A stretch of DNA of 34,823 nt, from NCBI GenBank assembly GCA_005881695.1, contig VBBT01000112.1:1-34823 (forward strand). Reading direction: 5' to 3'. The DNA comes from Candidatus Bathyarchaeota archaeon (lineage in GTDB: Archaea > Thermoproteota > Bathyarchaeia > 40CM-2-53-6). The stretch's first letter is position 1. The number at the start of each line of letters is the position of its first letter. The notes beneath the pieces are model-generated. The model was not told the DNA's origin, ran no database searches, and worked only from the letters and a program-made list of their open reading frames with translations. Both the position numbers and the translations under genes were made by a program. Positions 31,190 through 34,823 of this stretch are shown in pieces.

Positions 31190-32929
31190 TTGGGAAAAAT
31201 CCAGTGGCTTGAGTGGAACAAAGAGAGCTTTGAGAAGGCCCGGTCTGAGGGCAAGCCCATTCTCCTCGATATCAAAGGCTCCTGGTGCCACTGGTGCCAC
31301 GTAATGGACGACACATCTTATTCAGACCCGTCAATAATTGACGCTCTCAACAAGAAGTTCGTCCCAATAAGAGTCGACACGGACAAGAGACCCGATGTCA
31401 ACCGCCGCTACAATATGGGTGGTTGGCCCACTACAGCGTTCCTCGACAGCGATGGAAAGATAATCACGGGCGGCACATACATTCCACCTGAACAGCTCCG
31501 TGAAGTCATACGGTCGGTACTCGACATGTATGCAAAGAATAGAGGAAAGATCCGAAGCAAACTTGAACCGCCTCGGATTCCGAAGGCCACTACAGACTCT
31601 CTCACGGAGAGTATCGCCAAGGACATCGCAACGTCTGTCGCGGTCAATTTTGACATCGACTACGGGGGCTTTGGTTTCGAACCCAAGTTCCCGCAAACTG
31701 ACTCGCTCGAATATGCTCTCGTTAGATACCGCTACCACGGGGAAAAGGAGATGCTCACGGTTGTCAACAAGACTCTTGAGAAGATGGGAAAGGGAGGACT
31801 CTACGATCATGTCGAAGATGGGTTCTTCAGATACTCAACGACGAGGGACTGGACGATACCCCACTTCGAGAAAATGGCTGAGGACAACGCCCGACTTCTT
31901 GCAACCTACCTCAAAGCGTACCAAGTTACTGGGAATCCCTACTTCAAAGAGAAGGCCGAGGGTATTCTACGATACGTTCAATTGAAACTTGCAGACCTGG
32001 AAAATGGAGGTTTCTATGGCAGCCAAGATGCTGACGAAGAATACTACAAGCTGAGGTTGGATGACCGAAAAAAACGGAGTCCACCTACCATCGACAAGAC
32101 GCTCTATACAAACTACAATGTTCTCTTCGTCTCGTCGTACTTCCTTGCAGGCGCTGTTCTGAACAGCCCCGAACAAACGAAGTTCGCGGCGAAAACTCTG
32201 GAGCGCGTTTTGGGAGCTACCGACAATAAGGGAGCATTGCCACACTATTTCGGCGAAGATGTTTCAGCCTTGAAAGGATTACTGGTTGACCAAGCACTGA
32301 CCATACACGCTCTAGTGGACGCTTACGAGTACACGGGAAACTGGAAACATATCGAGACAGCGACAAAATTGTCGGAATACTCGATTAGAACACTTGGCGA
32401 TGAAAAGGCCGGAGGTTTCTACGATATCCCGGAACAATCAGCGGATATTGGAGAACTCCGGGCTCGAGACAAGCCCATGGACGAGAACAGTGCAATGGCA
32501 ACGGCCATGCTCCGCTTGTCCTGGATCACAGGGAATGAGCGATACGAAAAGCTCGCGGAAGGCACACTAAGGCTCTTCGCCAGCGACTATGAGCGGTACG
32601 GTATAATGGCTGCACCGTATGCTCTTGCACTTGAGTTCCTACTAAACGGACCAATCGGAATCACCGTTCTGGGATCAAAATCCAAGGAGAGTGAGAGGTT
32701 CAGAGTTCAAGCCAGAAAATCCTATCCCGTCCGAAGATACTTGCTACAACTCGACCCGGCGAGGGATTCCGATAGAGTAAAGCAACTGGGCTATGACCCG
32801 GCGCTAGCCCCCGTCGCGTATGTTTGTGTTGGCAAAGTCTGTGGACCTCCTCTGAAAGATCCATCGACGATTGAATCGACTATTTCTTCCCTCCTAGTCC
32901 CTGCAACGGTAACGACTGTACACTCGTAA
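31190..32929 (+). CDS. Thioredoxin-domain protein, YyaL/DUF255 (SPATA20-like)
   Basis: A 579-residue protein with an N-terminal thioredoxin-like domain (~1-130) carrying the redox motif WCHWCHVMD (C33, C36) and the cis-Pro region GGWPTTAFLDSDGK. It is followed by an (alpha/alpha)6-barrel-like part (~140-579) with GGFGFEPKFPQTDSLEYAL, GGLYDHVEDGFFRYSTTRDW and HFEKMAEDNARLLATYL. The family spans bacteria to mammals; its substrate is unknown, though the barrel resembles sugar-epimerase or glycosidase folds. Family members are often ~650 residues, so this one is slightly short. It starts with TTG and is followed after 6 bp by an amidohydrolase gene, so the two are probably cotranscribed. Confidence 0.93.
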   Translation: MGKIQWLEWNKESFEKARSEGKPILLDIKGSWCHWCHVMDDTSYSDPSIIDALNKKFVPIRVDTDKRPDVNRRYNMGGWPTTAFLDSDGKIITGGTYIPPEQLREVIRSVLDMYAKNRGKIRSKLEPPRIPKATTDSLTESIAKDIATSVAVNFDIDYGGFGFEPKFPQTDSLEYALVRYRYHGEKEMLTVVNKTLEKMGKGGLYDHVEDGFFRYSTTRDWTIPHFEKMAEDNARLLATYLKAYQVTGNPYFKEKAEGILRYVQLKLADLENGGFYGSQDADEEYYKLRLDDRKKRSPPTIDKTLYTNYNVLFVSSYFLAGAVLNSPEQTKFAAKTLERVLGATDNKGALPHYFGEDVSALKGLLVDQALTIHALVDAYEYTGNWKHIETATKLSEYSIRTLGDEKAGGFYDIPEQSADIGELRARDKPMDENSAMATAMLRLSWITGNERYEKLAEGTLRLFASDYERYGIMAAPYALALEFLLNGPIGITVLGSKSKESERFRVQARKSYPVRRYLLQLDPARDSDRVKQLGYDPALAPVAYVCVGKVCGPPLKDPSTIESTISSLLVPATVTTVHS

Positions 32930-32935
32930 AAGACC

Positions 32936-34495
32936 TTGGCTAGTCCTGATCTTTTAGTTTACAACGGAAGAATTTACCTGCGACCCGATAGCGACACTCG
33001 AGTTGAAGCACTATCAGTCACGGATGGAAGAGTAAGCGGCATCGGCTCTAGCCGAGAGATGCTGAAACTTAGGTCTGCCTCAATCGACTCTCTTGACCTT
33101 CATGGAAGAATCGCCATCCCCGGTCTCGCAGATTCCCATATCCATCTTCTAGGTTACGGGACACTTATGCGAACCCTCAATTTGTCGAGTGCACACTCCA
33201 TCCTAGAAATTCAAAGGATGCTTGCGAAGGCCGTTTCGAAAAAACCGAAAGACCAATGGATACTTGGAAGAGGATGGGACCAAGAGAAGCTTCGAGAGCA
33301 CCGATACCCCGAGCGATCCGACATTGACATTGTGGCAAACCCAGTCTTCCTCAGAAGAATTTGCGGCCACGTCGCTGTTGCAAATTCAGCGGCACTCACA
33401 GCAGCAGGCGTCAATGAAAGCACGCCAGATCCCTTTGGTGGAGAAATAGATAGGGACTCGACTGACAAACCCAATGGCATATTGAAAGAGCGAGCCATAG
33501 AACTCGTTAGTAGGTCGATCCCCCGCGATGAAACGGAGACGAGACAAGCCTTGCTTGTTGCGTCAGAGAAGCTATTGGCCCAGGGCGTTACTGCTCTGCA
33601 CTGCATGATCGAAGACTCCCAAGAATTCGAGGTTCTTCGAGAGCTGAAGAAGGAGGGAAAAGTAGAGCAGACGATCTACGCGATTCTACCTCTGAACATG
33701 ATCGATCGAGTCGGGTCTTTAGAGGACCGGCCGGGAAGCTGGGTTAACGGCTTCAGAGTTGGAGGGATCAAAATATTCTTGGACGGTTCTCTCGGGGCGA
33801 GAACGGCAGCCCTCGGAGAGCCGTACGATGACGACCTGAGCTCGTCGGGAATGTTGACAACGTCTAGAGAGCAGCTTTTGGGCCTGATAGAGAAGACTCG
33901 AGAATCCAGCCTTCAATTGTGCTTGCATGCGATTGGCGATAAGGCCGTCGAATTGGGGGTCAGGACGCTGAGTGAGACTTTAGGTCCGAACGATTGTCAA
34001 AAATCGAGACATCGAATTGAACACGCATCTCTAATGTCTCCCGATCTCACTAGAAGCATGGCGCACCTGGGTCTCGTTGCATCGGTTCAACCTCGCTTCA
34101 TCTACTCGGACAGTTGGGCAGAGAAGCGCTTGGGAGCGGAGAGAATTCGCTATCTATACGCATTCAAATCCATGCTTGGAGCTGGGATCCATTTGGCGGC
34201 TGGGTCTGATAGTCCGAGCGATGACTCAAGCCCGATTGAGGGTCTATGGTCAGCAGTCTCTCGCCCCGGCCTCCCACCCGCGGAACGCCTAACCACGAGC
34301 GAGGCGCTCTCCTGCTACACAACCGGGGCAGCCTACGCCTCATTCTCGGAGAGAGACGAGGGAACTCTCGAAGTCGGCAAATGGGCGAACATGGCGGTCC
34401 TAGACCGCGACCCTTTTGAATGCGCACCCGAAACGCTTAGGAATCTTCGAGTGGTTCAGACGATTGTACGCGGTAAGGTGTTTCGTTGGAACTAG
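32936..34495 (+). CDS. YtcJ-like metal-dependent amidohydrolase
   Basis: A 519-residue amidohydrolase of the Amidohydro_3 group. Visible metal and active-site blocks are IPGLADSHIHLLGYG (H68, H70), a GGIKIFLDGSLGARTAAL segment, LCLHAIGDKAVELG, RHRIEHASL and LAAGSDSPSDDSSP with the late Asp. Members hydrolyse N-acyl or formamide-type bonds, but the substrate cannot be told from sequence. The C-terminal part (GTLEVGKWANMAVLDRDPFE) closes the small beta domain typical of the superfamily. It begins with TTG, 6 bp after the DUF255 stop. It converges on guaB with 9 bp between stops. Confidence 0.9.
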   Translation: MASPDLLVYNGRIYLRPDSDTRVEALSVTDGRVSGIGSSREMLKLRSASIDSLDLHGRIAIPGLADSHIHLLGYGTLMRTLNLSSAHSILEIQRMLAKAVSKKPKDQWILGRGWDQEKLREHRYPERSDIDIVANPVFLRRICGHVAVANSAALTAAGVNESTPDPFGGEIDRDSTDKPNGILKERAIELVSRSIPRDETETRQALLVASEKLLAQGVTALHCMIEDSQEFEVLRELKKEGKVEQTIYAILPLNMIDRVGSLEDRPGSWVNGFRVGGIKIFLDGSLGARTAALGEPYDDDLSSSGMLTTSREQLLGLIEKTRESSLQLCLHAIGDKAVELGVRTLSETLGPNDCQKSRHRIEHASLMSPDLTRSMAHLGLVASVQPRFIYSDSWAEKRLGAERIRYLYAFKSMLGAGIHLAAGSDSPSDDSSPIEGLWSAVSRPGLPPAERLTTSEALSCYTTGAAYASFSERDEGTLEVGKWANMAVLDRDPFECAPETLRNLRVVQTIVRGKVFRWN

Positions 34496-34504
34496 TCCTA
34501 GACT

Positions 34505-34823
34505 TTAGACTCTTTCTGGAGAGTCAGAGGGCAGAAGCACATCGTGTGGCCGGGCTTCCTCGGCACCCGAGTGGGTTATTGCAGCCAAGTGTGCTTTTTC
34601 CCAGAGCTCGTGAATCGTCCGGGCTCCCGCGTATCCCATTGATGCTTGCAATCCGGCTGACATTTCCTGAATGACAACACCTACCTCTCCCTTGTAGGGA
34701 ACCCAGCCTTCGACTCCCTCCGGGAGCCCCTTCGATGGTTGAGCATAGCGATCCATGGAGAACCTCTTCGCCATGGCAGAAGGACTTCCCATTCCTCGGT
34801 ATTGTTTGTAATATCGACCTCCA
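34505..34823 (-). CDS. guaB: IMP dehydrogenase, C-terminal fragment
   Basis: The last ~105 codons of a gene that enters the window from the right. The sequence YYKQYRGMGSPSAM is the mobile-loop/flap start of IMPDH. It is followed by VEGWVPYKGEVGVVIQEM, AGLQASMGYAGARTIHELWE and ITHSGAEEARPHDV, the standard end of the enzyme, with the potassium-site and flap region before it. IMPDH converts IMP to XMP in guanine nucleotide synthesis. GMP reductase is the alternative relative, but the GVEGWVPYKG flap wording fits IMPDH better. The start and the catalytic Cys loop lie outside the window. Confidence 0.9.
   Translation of the reverse strand, partial: GGRYYKQYRGMGSPSAMAKRFSMDRYAQPSKGLPEGVEGWVPYKGEVGVVIQEMSAGLQASMGYAGARTIHELWEKAHLAAITHSGAEEARPHDVLLPSDSPERV

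Noticed and set aside
1-34823. CRISPR arrays, tRNA or rRNA genes, transposases
   Set aside because: I saw no regular spaced repeats, no complete cloverleaf with a GTTCRA-type arm in the gaps, and no transposase-like protein; covariance-model and IS searches would be decisive.

Overview
The window is archaeal chromosome. The evidence is a set of archaeal information-processing genes: the 3' end of a beta-CASP/KH RNase (aCPSF1/FttA type), an LSm protein, RNA polymerase subunit Rpo12, an archaeal/eukaryotic-type glycyl-tRNA synthetase, a tRNA-splicing endonuclease and a NOP5-fibrillarin pair. SepF, a CofE F420 ligase and a mevalonate-type HMG-CoA synthase agree with this. Many genes start with TTG or GTG, and several have TATA-like boxes 25-32 bp before the start, which suggests leaderless or short-leader transcripts. 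I cannot fix the phylum; a TACK-type or deep euryarchaeal lineage is plausible. The hut genes, secreted protease and peptidases suggest a peptide- or amino-acid-using heterotroph. No tRNA, rRNA, CRISPR array or transposase was recognised.

Layout. Positions 1-8200 are mostly housekeeping: aCPSF1 end, SepF, PUA protein, LSm, a large membrane-anchored surface protein, Rpo12, GlyRS, a DUF47/PhoU-like protein, EndA and a small HExxH protein. Positions 8300-10270 hold an ACT-domain regulator whose reading frame is broken, then a winged-helix regulator translationally coupled to Hsp20. The promoter of that pair carries two copies of a 15-bp palindrome, 32 bp apart, on either side of the TATA box. 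Positions 10380-12260 hold an M24-fold hydrolase with atypical metal ligands and two tiny Cys-containing proteins.

Positions 12300-14400 (minus strand) encode an HMG-CoA synthase fused to a zinc-ribbon/OB (DUF35) module, followed by a badly decayed acyl-CoA dehydrogenase pseudogene. Positions 14600-18500 hold a secreted M6-type metalloprotease facing a three-gene operon: ABC permease, ATPase and a double-anchored extracellular protein. No solute-binding protein is present. Positions 18770-27420 hold S-adenosylhomocysteine hydrolase and a split histidine-utilisation locus. hutH-cofE run rightward and hutI-hutU, with an M29 aminopeptidase upstream, run leftward; the two halves meet across a 776-bp intergenic region carrying a diverged tandem repeat of about 240 bp. 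The Hut enzymes take histidine towards glutamate, and CofE uses glutamate to extend F420.

Positions 27530-29900 are an RNA-modification operon (NOP5, fibrillarin, DUF61) in which the basic, Arg/Gly-rich NOP5 tail is encoded out of frame over the start of fibrillarin. The window ends with class 1B dihydroorotate dehydrogenase, a DUF2116 zinc protein, a thioredoxin-domain YyaL/DUF255 protein, a YtcJ-type amidohydrolase and the 3' end of IMP dehydrogenase.

The signals I rate highest are the paired operator before the regulator-Hsp20 operon, the NOP5/fibrillarin overprinting, the two-indel ACT regulator and the uncharacterised tandem repeat inside the hut locus.
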